64,000 bases of DNA, taken from positions 1 to 64,000 of the forward strand of contig CAZBRO010000013.1 of assembly GCA_964494505.1 (NCBI GenBank), written 5' to 3'. Below the pieces are notes generated by a model. The model was not told the DNA's origin and did no database searches. It saw only the letters and a program-made list of their open reading frames with translations. The stretch comes from CAIYRG01 sp964494505 (GTDB taxonomy: Bacteria > Pseudomonadota > Alphaproteobacteria > Micropepsales > Micropepsaceae). Both the position numbers and the translations under genes were made by a program. How positions within the stretch are numbered: position 1 is the stretch's first letter; the number at the start of each line of letters is the position of its first letter. This document shows positions 8,212-16,321 of this stretch, one piece after another.

Positions 8212-8964
8212 CTAGGGGTCTTCGCCGAACAGGCGAAGGCCCTCTTTGGCGATAATGTTCTCGATGTCCTTGAGATCGCTATAACGCTCCAGCCGGACTT
8301 GCGCGCGCTTGCTGTCCACCGCGCCTTGCAGCAGATAGGGCACCTCCGTGCCCGCTTTGGCCAGAATCGCGCAGGGAATGTTCAGGGTGATCGCGGCGCC
8401 GATGGTCATCAGCACGCTCGTCTGCGCCGGCAATTCCGGCAGGATCAGGAGATAGCGTTTTGCCCCGCGCAGGCTATCGAGCTCGACATTGAACGCGGTC
8501 GCGGCGGACTCGAACTTGTCGCGGTTGGGCCGGGTGAAGGCCGGAGAATGCACCGATTCGATGCCCGAAAGCCGTTCCATGGCCTGCTGTGCGCCGATGA
8601 CGAGTTCGACCGCTTTCTTCAAGCCCGCTTCGTCGTTCCCAAAGCCTGCCATCGGTGCAGCGATGAAGAGGTCGCACGCCTTGCGGCGGTTGGCATCCGG
8701 GGCCGTGGCCGTGGGACCGGGGCCAGCGGGGACGGCGGGCGCCCGCCACAGCATCACGACGCCAAGCGCTATCGCGAAAAGGCCCATCACGGAGCCGCCG
8801 GCGAGCACGGCGAGCTGCGTGGCGGCTTCCTTGTATTCGGGGCCGCGATAGATCGAGATTCCGCTGATCGCCAGCCCGGCAAAAATCAGCGCGACGCCCG
8901 GACCGTAGCTCTTGAAGACGTCGCCCAGGGTGCTCCACATGCCGTCGCTGTCTTTGTCAGCCAT
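8212..8964 (-). CDS. two-TM protein with a degenerate nucleoside-deoxyribosyltransferase/TIR-like domain
   Basis: 250 residues. Two membrane segments lie at about 23-39 and 50-73. A Pro/Ala/Gly linker follows, then a cytoplasmic domain from about 97. That domain is a clear paralogue of the product of the gene just upstream: CDLFIAAPMAGFG matches DVFIAAPMSALG, YLLILPELPAQTSVLMTIGAAITLNIPC matches its core in the same order, and VPYLLQ matches LPYLLN. The conserved Glu of the ExGxA motif is Thr187 here, so an active glycosidase is unlikely. The two genes overlap by 8 bases and are surely co-translated. Function unknown; a membrane regulator or partner is an inference. Confidence 0.7.
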   Translation of the reverse strand: MADKDSDGMWSTLGDVFKSYGPGVALIFAGLAISGISIYRGPEYKEAATQLAVLAGGSVMGLFAIALGVVMLWRAPAVPAGPGPTATAPDANRRKACDLFIAAPMAGFGNDEAGLKKAVELVIGAQQAMERLSGIESVHSPAFTRPNRDKFESAATAFNVELDSLRGAKRYLLILPELPAQTSVLMTIGAAITLNIPCAILAKAGTEVPYLLQGAVDSKRAQVRLERYSDLKDIENIIAKEGLRLFGEDP

Positions 8965-9439
8965 GGCCTTGCCCTATGAGTTCGTCGCGGAAGGCAGCAA
9001 TCGCGGCTGCGGATTCGTCCGCCCCGCCGAGCGGTGCGATCTTGAGCCGCGGCAGAAGATCGCCCGCGCCTGCCTTTTCCGCCTGATTCAGCAAATAGGG
9101 GAGGTCCGCCCTGTCGCGCACAAGCAGCAGCGACGGAAGCTTGAGCGCCAGCGCATAGCCCACTTCGATCAGCGCACTCGTCACCAGCTTGCTCGGATAA
9201 ATGAGCACGAACAGCTTCGCATTCTTCAATGCCGAGAGATCGCGCCGGAGCGCCTCGGCTTCGTCGGTGAAGGATTCCGTGCCGCCGATCTCGGCGCCGG
9301 CGAAATAGATGGGCCCAAATCCGCGCGCCGAACATTGCGTGATGATGTCGAGAACGCTGGCCCGGCCCTGCGCATAGCCGGCTTCGCCGAGCGCGCTCAT
9401 GGGCGCGGCGATGAAGACGTCATAGGCGGGCGTTGTCAC
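8957..9439 (-). CDS. soluble nucleoside-deoxyribosyltransferase/TIR-like protein
   Basis: 160 residues from a GTG start. The order of motifs suits the NDT/DRHyd-TIR Rossmann-like fold: strand 1 DVFIAAPM (7-14), a central FGPIYFAG strand, then DLSALKNAKLFVLIYP (68-82), then SALIEVGYALALKLPSLLL with Glu92 in the ExGxA position. In that superfamily this glutamate is the catalytic residue for N-glycosidic bond cleavage on nucleosides or NAD. No flanking gene suggests ordinary nucleoside salvage. It is the first gene of a two-gene operon with its membrane-anchored paralogue. Fold assignment is by eye and moderately sure; substrate is unknown. Confidence 0.68.
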   Translation of the reverse strand: MTTPAYDVFIAAPMSALGEAGYAQGRASVLDIITQCSARGFGPIYFAGAEIGGTESFTDEAEALRRDLSALKNAKLFVLIYPSKLVTSALIEVGYALALKLPSLLLVRDRADLPYLLNQAEKAGAGDLLPRLKIAPLGGADESAAAIAAFRDELIGQGHG

Positions 9440-9471
9440 GCACTTGAATCCCTGCTGTCGCGGTCAGCCTA

Positions 9472-10509
9472 TCACGGCACCATGGCGCCGACGGTCTCGA
9501 CATAGACCGAATAGACCGATGTGCTCGCCGTCATGAACAGCCGGTTCTTCTTTTTCCCGCCGAAGGTGAGATTGGCGCAGGTCTCGGGAAGATGGATCTT
9601 GCCGATAAGGTCGCCGTTCGGCGCATGACAGCGCACACCGTCTTCGGCCGCATCGCCATTGCCCATGCTGCACCAGACATTCCCGTCCATGTCCACGCGC
9701 ATGCCGTCGGTGTTGCCTTTGGTGAAATCGGCCGAGAACAGCTTGCCGTTGGAAAGCTTCTCGCCGTTCACGTCGAAGGCGCGAATCTCGGCCGGTCGGT
9801 CGCCGGGAAAGGCCATGACGATGATGTAGAGCTTTTTCTCGTCGGGCGAGAAGGCTATGCCGTTCGGCCGCCCGGCGTCGGGCACATAGACCACCGCCGC
9901 GCGCCCCGTCTTGGGATCGAGGCGATAGACATTGGCGGGGAGTTCGGTGTCTGCCTTGTGGCCTTCGTAATTGCCGAAAATGCCGAAACCGGGATCGGTG
10001 AACCAGATGCCGCCGTCGGAGGCGACCACGATGTCGTTGGGCGCGTTCAGGGGCTTGCCGTTGAACTTGTCCATCAGCACGGTGATGGAGCCGTCATGTT
10101 CCGTACGCGTGATGCGGCGTGAATCGTGCTCGCAGGTGACGAGCCGGCCTTCGCGGTCGCGCGTGTTGCCGTTGGCGTAGTTGGACGGGCTGCGGAAGAT
10201 GCTGACATGGCCGTCGTCCTCGCTCCAGCGCATGATGCGGTTGTTCGGGATGTCGCTCCACAAGAGATAGCCGCCGTCGCGGACATAGACCGGGCCCTCG
10301 CACCAGCGGCAGCCGGTGGCGATGCGCTCGATATAGGCGTTGCCGATCTTGTATTTGAAGCGCGGGTCCATCGCTTCGACGCGCGGGTCGGGGTAGCGCG
10401 TGCCGGGAAGCGGTCCCAGCGGCAACTCGTCAGCCTTTGCCAGGCTCGGCGTCAACGCAGACGCCGCAACCGCGCCCGCGGCACCCTTCAGGAATGTCCG
10501 TCGCTCCAT
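9472..10509 (-). CDS. SMP-30/gluconolactonase-family protein with Tat signal
   Basis: 345 residues. MERRTFLKGAAG is a twin-arginine signal (RR at 3-4), so the folded protein is exported. The mature part is a six-bladed beta-propeller of the SMP-30/LRE type: CEGPVYV, GNTRDREGRLVTCEH, LNAPNDIVVASDGGIWFTDP, GRPNGIAFSPDEKKLY and NTDGMRVDMDGNVWCS carry the acidic and Asn calcium ligands of lactonases. It likely hydrolyses a sugar or other lactone in the periplasm. The downstream AIG-repeat gene lies on the other side of its start and reads the same way. Confidence 0.87.
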   Translation of the reverse strand: MERRTFLKGAAGAVAASALTPSLAKADELPLGPLPGTRYPDPRVEAMDPRFKYKIGNAYIERIATGCRWCEGPVYVRDGGYLLWSDIPNNRIMRWSEDDGHVSIFRSPSNYANGNTRDREGRLVTCEHDSRRITRTEHDGSITVLMDKFNGKPLNAPNDIVVASDGGIWFTDPGFGIFGNYEGHKADTELPANVYRLDPKTGRAAVVYVPDAGRPNGIAFSPDEKKLYIIVMAFPGDRPAEIRAFDVNGEKLSNGKLFSADFTKGNTDGMRVDMDGNVWCSMGNGDAAEDGVRCHAPNGDLIGKIHLPETCANLTFGGKKKNRLFMTASTSVYSVYVETVGAMVP

Positions 10510-10524
10510 TGTCCCCTCCCGTTT

Positions 10525-10788
10525 TCAATCCTGCTTTGGCGGCCGCTGGTCTTCCAGCACGCGCAAGCGGCCGACCGTCAATTCGTCGATATGAAGCTTC
10601 TTGATCCGGACCTTGCCCGCCGCCATGCGCCCGATGGCGAGGCTGCCGATGGCGAGCGCGCCGATCGCGAATGCGCCGATGGCGAACGCGGCCACTGCCG
10701 CTGCGGGAATCGCGATTGCTCCGGGCGGGCGGCGCCTCAAATGGCGTCCGCTGTGCAGGGAGAAGACGTTACGATCGTGCGGGCTCAT
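10525..10788 (-). CDS. small AIG-repeat protein, likely beta-helical
   Basis: 87 residues from the ATG at 10788. The N terminus is basic (HLRRRPPG). A hydrophobic Ala-rich stretch follows, then five-residue repeats (AIGAF, AIGAL, AIGSL, AIGRM, AAGKV, RIKKL, HIDEL, TVGRL) where every fifth residue is small and the next positions alternate. This pentapeptide rhythm suggests a right-handed quadrilateral beta-helix, or a membrane-associated repeat. I know of similar unnamed proteins in Proteobacteria but no function. It lies just upstream of the SMP-30 gene on the same strand, 15 bases apart. Confidence 0.6.
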   Translation of the reverse strand: MSPHDRNVFSLHSGRHLRRRPPGAIAIPAAAVAAFAIGAFAIGALAIGSLAIGRMAAGKVRIKKLHIDELTVGRLRVLEDQRPPKQD

Positions 10789-10889
10789 GCCGATGCCTCG
10801 GGATGGATGTTTCCAGATTTGCGCTTTTGCACAGGCGCGTAACACTCACTAAAACGTGCCGTCTTCGATCGTTTCAGCGGAACGCCCCC

Positions 10890-11366
10890 ATGCCCTTGAA
10901 AATCCGACGTGTGGTTACCGGTCATGATGATGACGGCAAGGCCGTCGTGAGAATCGACGAAATCTGCAAGAACCTGCAATCCGGCCGCGAACGGCACCAT
11001 AGTTGCGTCGTCTGGTCAACCGGGTCGTTCCCTGCCGACAATTCCGGAGAAGAGGACGGAGCTGCGCGCACCGTGGGGTCAACCGATCCCAATGGAACCG
11101 TGTTCCGGATCGTGCGCTATGAGCCCGGCGTCGCGCCCCGCAATCACCGCACCGATTCCATCGATTATGCCGTCGTCATCTCGGGCGAGATCGACATGGA
11201 GATGGATGGAACGGTCGTTCATCTCAAAGAGGGCGATGTGCTGGTGCAGCGGGGCACGGTGCACAATTGGAACAACAACGGGACGGAACCCTGCGTGATC
11301 GCGTTTGCGCTGATCGCTGCGAAGCCGGTGACGCGCGGTGGAAAGGCGCTGCACGCAATGGGGTGA
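10890..11366 (+). CDS. cupin-domain protein
   Basis: 158 residues from the ATG at 10890. It is a single cupin barrel: motif 1 is VAPRNHRTDSIDYAVVISGEIDMEMDG (about 85-110) and motif 2 GDVLVQRGTVHNWNN (about 118-132), giving a metal site with His and Asp/Glu ligands. The N-terminal half has GHDDDGKAVVRIDEI, seen in cupins annotated as aromatic-acid associated. Cytoplasmic, substrate unknown. Its stop abuts the stop of the convergent serine hydrolase gene. Confidence 0.8.
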   Translation: MPLKIRRVVTGHDDDGKAVVRIDEICKNLQSGRERHHSCVVWSTGSFPADNSGEEDGAARTVGSTDPNGTVFRIVRYEPGVAPRNHRTDSIDYAVVISGEIDMEMDGTVVHLKEGDVLVQRGTVHNWNNNGTEPCVIAFALIAAKPVTRGGKALHAMG

Positions 11367-12449
11367 TTAGGGCGGGAAGCCTTCCAGCACATGGCAGCCA
11401 TGGCTGGCCATCGTCGAGGGGCCGCCGTCGAAGCGCCGTCCCATGGCTGCAGGGATGAAACTGTCGCCCACCAATGTCTGCAATTCGCAGTGATAGTCCG
11501 TCTCGACGAACGGCGCGGTGGAATCCGACGTGACGACGATTGTGAGCTTCAGCCCCGGCACGACGTACAGCATCTGTCCGCCGAAGCCCCAGGCATAATA
11601 GACCGGCTGACCGTGCGCTTCGGTGATGAACCAGCCATAGCCATAGCCGTCATCGTGCCGGTCGTGCGTCTTGGGCGTCCATGAGGCCTTGATCCAGCCT
11701 TCGGACAGGACGCGAGCGCCACCCACCATGCCGCCATTGCGGTACATCTCGCCGAATTTCAGCAGTGCATGCGGGGAAAGCGCCATCTCGTTGCCGCCGA
11801 AATAGACGCCCTGCGGATCGCGCGTCCAGGCGGGAATGGCGATTGCCAAGGGCTTCCCCAGCCAGTCGCGCGCAAGGTCGAGCGTCGTCTTGCCCGACGC
11901 ATCGGTGAGAATGGCCGAGAGCAGATGCGTGTTGCCGGTCGAATACAGCATTCCGCCGCCCGGCTCGTCGACGAAGGGCCGCGACAGCGCGAAGCTCACC
12001 CAGTTCGGACTGTTCACCCAGCGGCCGTAATATTGCCGCCCGGAGGTGCGTTCGAGGCCTGCGCGCATCGACAAGAGGTGATCCAGCGTGATGGCGCTCA
12101 CTTTGGACGAAAGCCCGGCCGGGGCTCGCGCTTTCAGCAGCGGCAGCACGGGTTCGTCAACCGCCTTGACGACGCCTTTGTCCAGCGCGATTCCGATCAG
12201 CGCATCGATCACGGTCTTGGACGCAGATTTGATGTTCACCGGCGTGTCGAGCGAGGGCCCACGGAAGACACGTTCCACCACGACCTTGCCTTCGCGCGCC
12301 ACGATCAGCGCGTGGCCACGCGGAAACGCCCCCACCTGCGCGATCGCCTGCGACAGCGCCGCCTGATCGAAGGCCGGTTCTTCCGCGCGCGCCGGCAACG
12401 CAGCGAGACCGGCAAGCGAAAGAGCCGCGATCAAATGTTTCAGACCCAT
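11367..12449 (-). CDS. exported serine hydrolase of the beta-lactamase/class C family
   Basis: 360 residues with a signal peptide (LSLAGLAALPARA). The serine-hydrolase motifs are present: SASK (SxxK) in NIKSASKTVID with the nucleophile Ser, and YSTGN in the YxN position. HGQPVYYAWGFGGQ near the C terminus lies where the KTG-like box sits. This is the class C beta-lactamase/esterase-EstB fold, acting in the periplasm on an ester or amide. True beta-lactamase activity is not implied. Confidence 0.82.
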   Translation of the reverse strand: MGLKHLIAALSLAGLAALPARAEEPAFDQAALSQAIAQVGAFPRGHALIVAREGKVVVERVFRGPSLDTPVNIKSASKTVIDALIGIALDKGVVKAVDEPVLPLLKARAPAGLSSKVSAITLDHLLSMRAGLERTSGRQYYGRWVNSPNWVSFALSRPFVDEPGGGMLYSTGNTHLLSAILTDASGKTTLDLARDWLGKPLAIAIPAWTRDPQGVYFGGNEMALSPHALLKFGEMYRNGGMVGGARVLSEGWIKASWTPKTHDRHDDGYGYGWFITEAHGQPVYYAWGFGGQMLYVVPGLKLTIVVTSDSTAPFVETDYHCELQTLVGDSFIPAAMGRRFDGGPSTMASHGCHVLEGFPP

Positions 12450-12589
12450 GGCCCAAGTCTGCCGAGCCCGCTTGCGCTGTCAACCGCTCCGGCGGACAAT
12501 GAAATGCTTCGATTCGCAAGGAAAGCTGCCCAGATGAAGACGGGCAGCACGGCCGGGGGAGAAGCGGTACTCAAGCGGGGGTTTCGAAC

Positions 12590-12724
12590 ATGAAGATCAG
12601 AAGCATGCTGCTCTTGGCCGTATGCGCAATCGCGCTTAGCGGTTGCGAAACGATCAACAGCACCTGGCACGATATTTTCGGGCTGAACAATTCGCCGGCT
12701 CAAACCCGGACGGCGTCCCGTTAG
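12590..12724 (+). CDS. small lipoprotein (44 residues)
   Basis: An ATG at 12590 opens a 44-residue frame with a basic start (MKIR), a hydrophobic segment (LLLAVCAIAL), and the lipobox LSGC with Cys19. The short tail carries TWHDIFG and ends TASR. This is the usual size and design of entericidin-like or other tiny lipoproteins of Alphaproteobacteria. It lies in the space between two minus-strand genes. Confidence 0.6.
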   Translation: MKIRSMLLLAVCAIALSGCETINSTWHDIFGLNNSPAQTRTASR

Positions 12725-12744
12725 ACCAAGGGCGCGGCTGAGAT

Positions 12745-13854
12745 TCAGTTCCGGATAGTCTGCAGGAACCATTCCGTCGGGATTTCGCGTCCCAACCCTG
12801 CGGCTTTCGCCAATTCGTAAACACGGCCCGCGACCGCGAAGAATTGCGCGCCCTGTACGTTGCCGCGCTCGGAATAGGTGATCTGGTCCCGCGACGTGCG
12901 GCCTTTGCTTTGGCCGGAGATGATGTCGGCGAGCGAAATGCGCTTTTCCGGCAGGAGGACGCCGTGTCCTTTCTTCCGGGCCGAACGCCCGTCGCCATGC
13001 TTGGGTGCTTCGGGGCGCGCCTCCCAGCCGATGTGCTCGTCATCGAAGACGAGGCCCGGACGGCTCGTGGGGGGAGGCGCGTCGCCGATGCGCAAATACA
13101 CATCGACGCGATTCAGCGTCTCGTCATCGGGCACGCCAGAGCCGCCGATGTTGAGCACATGCGCGCCTTTCTCGATGCGTGTCCCGTCGAGCACGGGCAC
13201 GGCGGAATCGGTCAGCGCGGCTACGATGTCCGCGCCTTCGTAGATTTGTTCGGGGTGGTCGCAGACATTCACCTCGATGCCGTATTCCTCCGCCACTTCG
13301 CGGCCGAATTTTTCGCGGTTGGCCTTGGTCGGGCTGAAGACCTGCAGCCGCTTGATCCCGCGCACCGCGCTGAACGCCTGCATGTGGGAATGCGCCATAC
13401 CCCCCGAGCCGAGCATGCCGATGACGCTCGCATCGGCACGCGCCATGTATTTGGTGCCGATGCCTCCGTCGCCGCCGACGCGCATATGCTGGAGGATGCC
13501 GTCATTGATGAGCGCGAGCGGCTCTCCGGTTTCGATGGAGGTGAGGAAGACGAGTCCGCAATATACGCCCGGTTTGGTGCAGTATTTCTCCTGTGTGCGG
13601 ACGCCGTTGTATTCGGTCTCGTAGACCACGTCGGATTTCATGCGGATGGCGAAATAGCCAGACGTCGAGCCCCCCTCCATGCTGCCCCATTGGTAGTTCT
13701 TGGCGGGGTCGGAGGTCGGGATGCGGATGTCGATGCGCGGCCGGCAGACGGTTTCCTGTGTCGCCAGGCCGGCATAGGAGGATTCCAGCGCCGCGATGGT
13801 GTCCTCCATCGTCAGCACCTTGGCGACGTCGTCATTGTTGAGGAACAGAGTCAC
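12745..13854 (-). CDS. ornithine cyclodeaminase/mu-crystallin family protein
   Basis: 369 residues from the GTG at 13854, which has GAGG upstream and gives the family-typical opening TLFLNNDDVAKVLTMED. A GTG at 13881 is in frame but falls inside an extragenic repeat. The Rossmann domain is clear: ASVIGMLGSGGMAHSHMQAF (GxGxxA type) followed by VFSPTKANREKF. Downstream ADIVAALTDSAVPVLDG and GAHVLNIGG are typical. These enzymes are NAD(P)-dependent deaminating cyclases, imine reductases or amino-acid dehydrogenases. Substrate not assignable. Confidence 0.85.
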   Translation of the reverse strand: MTLFLNNDDVAKVLTMEDTIAALESSYAGLATQETVCRPRIDIRIPTSDPAKNYQWGSMEGGSTSGYFAIRMKSDVVYETEYNGVRTQEKYCTKPGVYCGLVFLTSIETGEPLALINDGILQHMRVGGDGGIGTKYMARADASVIGMLGSGGMAHSHMQAFSAVRGIKRLQVFSPTKANREKFGREVAEEYGIEVNVCDHPEQIYEGADIVAALTDSAVPVLDGTRIEKGAHVLNIGGSGVPDDETLNRVDVYLRIGDAPPPTSRPGLVFDDEHIGWEARPEAPKHGDGRSARKKGHGVLLPEKRISLADIISGQSKGRTSRDQITYSERGNVQGAQFFAVAGRVYELAKAAGLGREIPTEWFLQTIRN

Positions 13855-13868
13855 GGCCGCCTCATAGT

Positions 13869-13966
13869 TCGACAAGCTCACGCTTCGACAGGCTCATGCT
13901 TCGACAGGCTCAGCATGAGGAATAGCCAAAGCCCTCATCCTGAGCTTGTCGAAGGACAAGGGCTTT
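13869..13966. repeat. cluster of extragenic palindromic units (TTCGACAGGCTCA family)
   Basis: Three head-to-tail units (TTCGACAAGCTCA, CTTCGACAGGCTCA, then CTTCGACAGGCTCAGCATGAGG) are followed by an inverted unit CCTCATCCTGAGCTTGTCGAAG. AAAGCCC (13928-13934) and GGGCTTT (13960-13966) close the hairpin. The same family recurs at 16228-16296. The first unit overlaps a possible upstream start of the preceding minus-strand gene. Confidence 0.8.
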
Positions 13967-13993
13967 ACCTAGGGGAGAACCGGCATGGGACGG

Positions 13994-15214
13994 TCAAACA
14001 CCCTTCGGGAGTTCGCCCTTGAAATCCTTGTCGAAGAATTCGGGCTTCATGCGGCTCTCGACGCCGTTCTCGGCGATCTTGGCTTCCCAATCCTTTTTCA
14101 CTTGGGGATCTTCCATCCAATACGGAATCGAGGTGCCGCCTTCGGGAATGTCCATCGCCGTGTAGTCGATATGGATTTCGCCCGGCGGCCCGGGTTCCCG
14201 TCCGGGATTGTGCGGGCCGAACCACGCCATCAGGCGCAACGGCTCCTTGGACACGCCGAAATGCTGATGGAACCAGCGTGCGCCGCCGGGGGCAGCCGAG
14301 ATCATGCCGACGGGCTCGTAATCGATGCGCTTGATCTGATCCTCTTTGCCGTCCTTCCAGGGCGTGGTGCCGAGCCGCTCCGGCCAGGTGTGGGTATAGC
14401 CCTTGCCCTTGATGCAGATGAGCACGGCGGCCGAGGTATGCGCGTGCGCCTTGGAGTAGCGGCCGTTCTCGTGCTGGCCGATCCAGAAATAGAAACTGTT
14501 GCCGGTCATGAAGGGCTCCACCCGGCGGAATCCCGGGGAGCGGCGGTTGTCGAGCGGCAGATCGCAGTTTACCGCATCGGGCACGAAATTGGTCCGGCGC
14601 ATCGCCAGCCCGCGCACGGGATCGGGCTCGACCTCGTCATTGTATTTGTAGAAATCGTCCGCACCCGAGAAGCGATCGCGAAATTGCATGGGGTTGCTGA
14701 AGATCGCGTCCACCGATTGCAGCGCGTTCATGGTCACCGGCGCCGTGGTGCCGGCAAGCAGCAGTGCCGGCGCGGAGGCCGCGTTCACGATACGATGATA
14801 GGCGTTCAGCGGAATGGAGAAGAGCGAACCCTGCTGCCATTCGAAGGTGTGGCGCTTGGTGTCGCCTTCGAGCCAGACCTCGGTCGAACCACGGCCTTCC
14901 ACCACGAAATACATCTTCTCGAAGAGATGCTTTTCCGGGTTCAGCGCGCCGCGGCCGGGTACCTCGACGAGATAGCAGCCCCATTTGGACTCCGTGCCGT
15001 GGAGCTGGATATAGCTCCCGCGTCCGCCCAGGCGCTTCCATGGGGCGAGCGGCAGGTTCTGCACCTTGTCGATGCCGATGTCGCGGAAACAAGGGATGCC
15101 TTCGGAATCCATGAATTGATCATAGGGAGTCTTCACCCGGCCCCATTTGCCGAACCCGGCGCGCTTGCCCCCGGTCGGCTCATGCCAATGAACCCTTGCC
15201 GCTACGTCATGCAT
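13994..15214 (-). CDS. double-cupin protein of unknown function
   Basis: 406 residues from the ATG at 15214, with AGGAAAG upstream. Two cupin barrels are visible. The first is around 90-150 (KHLFEKMYFVVEGRGSTEVWLEG, GSLFSIPLNAYHRIVN). The second is around 245-335 (YSKAHAHTSAAVLICIKGKGYTHTW, APGGARWFHQHFG). His-rich motif 1 of the second barrel (HAHT) suggests metal binding. A bicupin of this length resembles gentisate-type dioxygenases, but the motifs are not those of the pair at 20-23 kb. It probably acts in aromatic or organic acid turnover with its neighbours; that is inference. Confidence 0.75.
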   Translation of the reverse strand: MHDVAARVHWHEPTGGKRAGFGKWGRVKTPYDQFMDSEGIPCFRDIGIDKVQNLPLAPWKRLGGRGSYIQLHGTESKWGCYLVEVPGRGALNPEKHLFEKMYFVVEGRGSTEVWLEGDTKRHTFEWQQGSLFSIPLNAYHRIVNAASAPALLLAGTTAPVTMNALQSVDAIFSNPMQFRDRFSGADDFYKYNDEVEPDPVRGLAMRRTNFVPDAVNCDLPLDNRRSPGFRRVEPFMTGNSFYFWIGQHENGRYSKAHAHTSAAVLICIKGKGYTHTWPERLGTTPWKDGKEDQIKRIDYEPVGMISAAPGGARWFHQHFGVSKEPLRLMAWFGPHNPGREPGPPGEIHIDYTAMDIPEGGTSIPYWMEDPQVKKDWEAKIAENGVESRMKPEFFDKDFKGELPKGV

Positions 15215-15344
15215 CGTTTCGTTCTTTCCTGAAGGGGATGGTTTGGGGGGAGAATAGCCATCGCGACCGCTTCGTCAAATTGGGCCGCCGGGTCCGGGCA
15301 AGGCCCGCTTGACGGAAGGGTTTTTCCGGCTAGTTTCGGCCCCC

Positions 15345-16220
15345 ATGCAAGCTCTTCGTCTGACCAGTTTTTCGATCCACGGCCGCACCAGTTTCGGCAC
15401 CGTGACCGATGCCGGAATGATCGACCTCGGCGGGCGGCTCGGCGGGCGCTATCCGACGCTGCTGGCCCTTATCCAGGCCGGCGAGCAGGGGCTGAAGGAC
15501 GCGAGGGGCGCGGCGTTCACGCCGTGGGCCGATTATCCGCTTTCGGACATCGAATTCCTGCGCCCCGTGCTGTTCCCGGAGAAGATCGTCTGCGTCGGCA
15601 TCAACTATCCCGAGCGGTCGGCGGAATACAAAGACGGCCGCGAGAAGCCGAAATATCCGAACCTGTTCGTGCGCTTTCCGGATTCGCTGGTGGGGCACGG
15701 GCAGGCGCTGGTCCGCCCCAAAGTGTCGGAGAAATTCGATTACGAGGGCGAGATCGTCCTGGTGATCGGCAAGACCGGCCGTCAGGTGCCGGAAAGCCAG
15801 GCGCTGTCGATGATCTACGGGCTGACCTTGGGTAACGAGGGAACGCTGCGCGACTGGTTGCGCCACGGCACGCTGAATGTGACGCAGGGGAAGAATTTCG
15901 ACCGCTCGGGCAGTTTGGGCCCGTGGATCGTGCCGGCCGATCAGGTCGATCCCGGGGCCGGGCTGCATCTGATGACGCGGGTGAATGGCGAACTCCGCCA
16001 GGACGACAACACGGAACGGCTGACCTGGGGCTTCGCCTGGCTGATCGCCTACATCACGCAATTCACGACGCTGAAGCCCGGCGATCTGATCTTTACCGGC
16101 ACGCCTGTCGGCGCAGGCGGACATCAGACGCCGCCCGCATGGCTCAAGCCCGGCGACGTGCTGGAGGTCGAAGTGCCGGAAATCGGCGTGCTGCGGAACA
16201 CCGTGGTGGACGAGACATAA
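15345..16220 (+). CDS. fumarylacetoacetate hydrolase (FAH) family protein
   Basis: 291 residues from the ATG at 15345; an upstream start at 15309 is less likely. It has an N-terminal small domain, then the FAH fold: KIVCVGINYPERSAEY, FDYEGEIVLVIGKTGRQVP (metal-ligand glutamates), GKNFDRSGSLGPWIV and IFTGTPVGAG. Such enzymes hydrolyse C-C bonds of beta-diketo acids, or decarboxylate or hydrate keto-enol acids, with Mg or Mn. A fumarylpyruvate or related ring-cleavage product is a likely substrate given the gentisate-type dioxygenases nearby. A second FAH gene is at 18178. Confidence 0.85.
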   Translation: MQALRLTSFSIHGRTSFGTVTDAGMIDLGGRLGGRYPTLLALIQAGEQGLKDARGAAFTPWADYPLSDIEFLRPVLFPEKIVCVGINYPERSAEYKDGREKPKYPNLFVRFPDSLVGHGQALVRPKVSEKFDYEGEIVLVIGKTGRQVPESQALSMIYGLTLGNEGTLRDWLRHGTLNVTQGKNFDRSGSLGPWIVPADQVDPGAGLHLMTRVNGELRQDDNTERLTWGFAWLIAYITQFTTLKPGDLIFTGTPVGAGGHQTPPAWLKPGDVLEVEVPEIGVLRNTVVDET

Positions 16221-16227
16221 GAAAGGT

Positions 16228-16296
16228 TCCTCACCCTGAGCTTGCCGAAGGGTGAGACAAGAATGCCCTCATGCTTCGACAGGCTCAGCATGAGGA
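16228..16296. repeat. extragenic palindromic units (TTCGACAGGCTCA family)
   Basis: A unit CCTCACCCTGAGCTTGCCGAAGG is followed by ATGCTTCGACAGGCTCAGCATGAGG in opposite orientation. This is the same family as at 13869-13966. An in-frame ATG at 16271 lies inside the repeat, so the next gene is taken to start further on. Confidence 0.8.
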
Positions 16297-16321
16297 AGTT
16301 ATAAGAACAGAAGGTGGGGAA

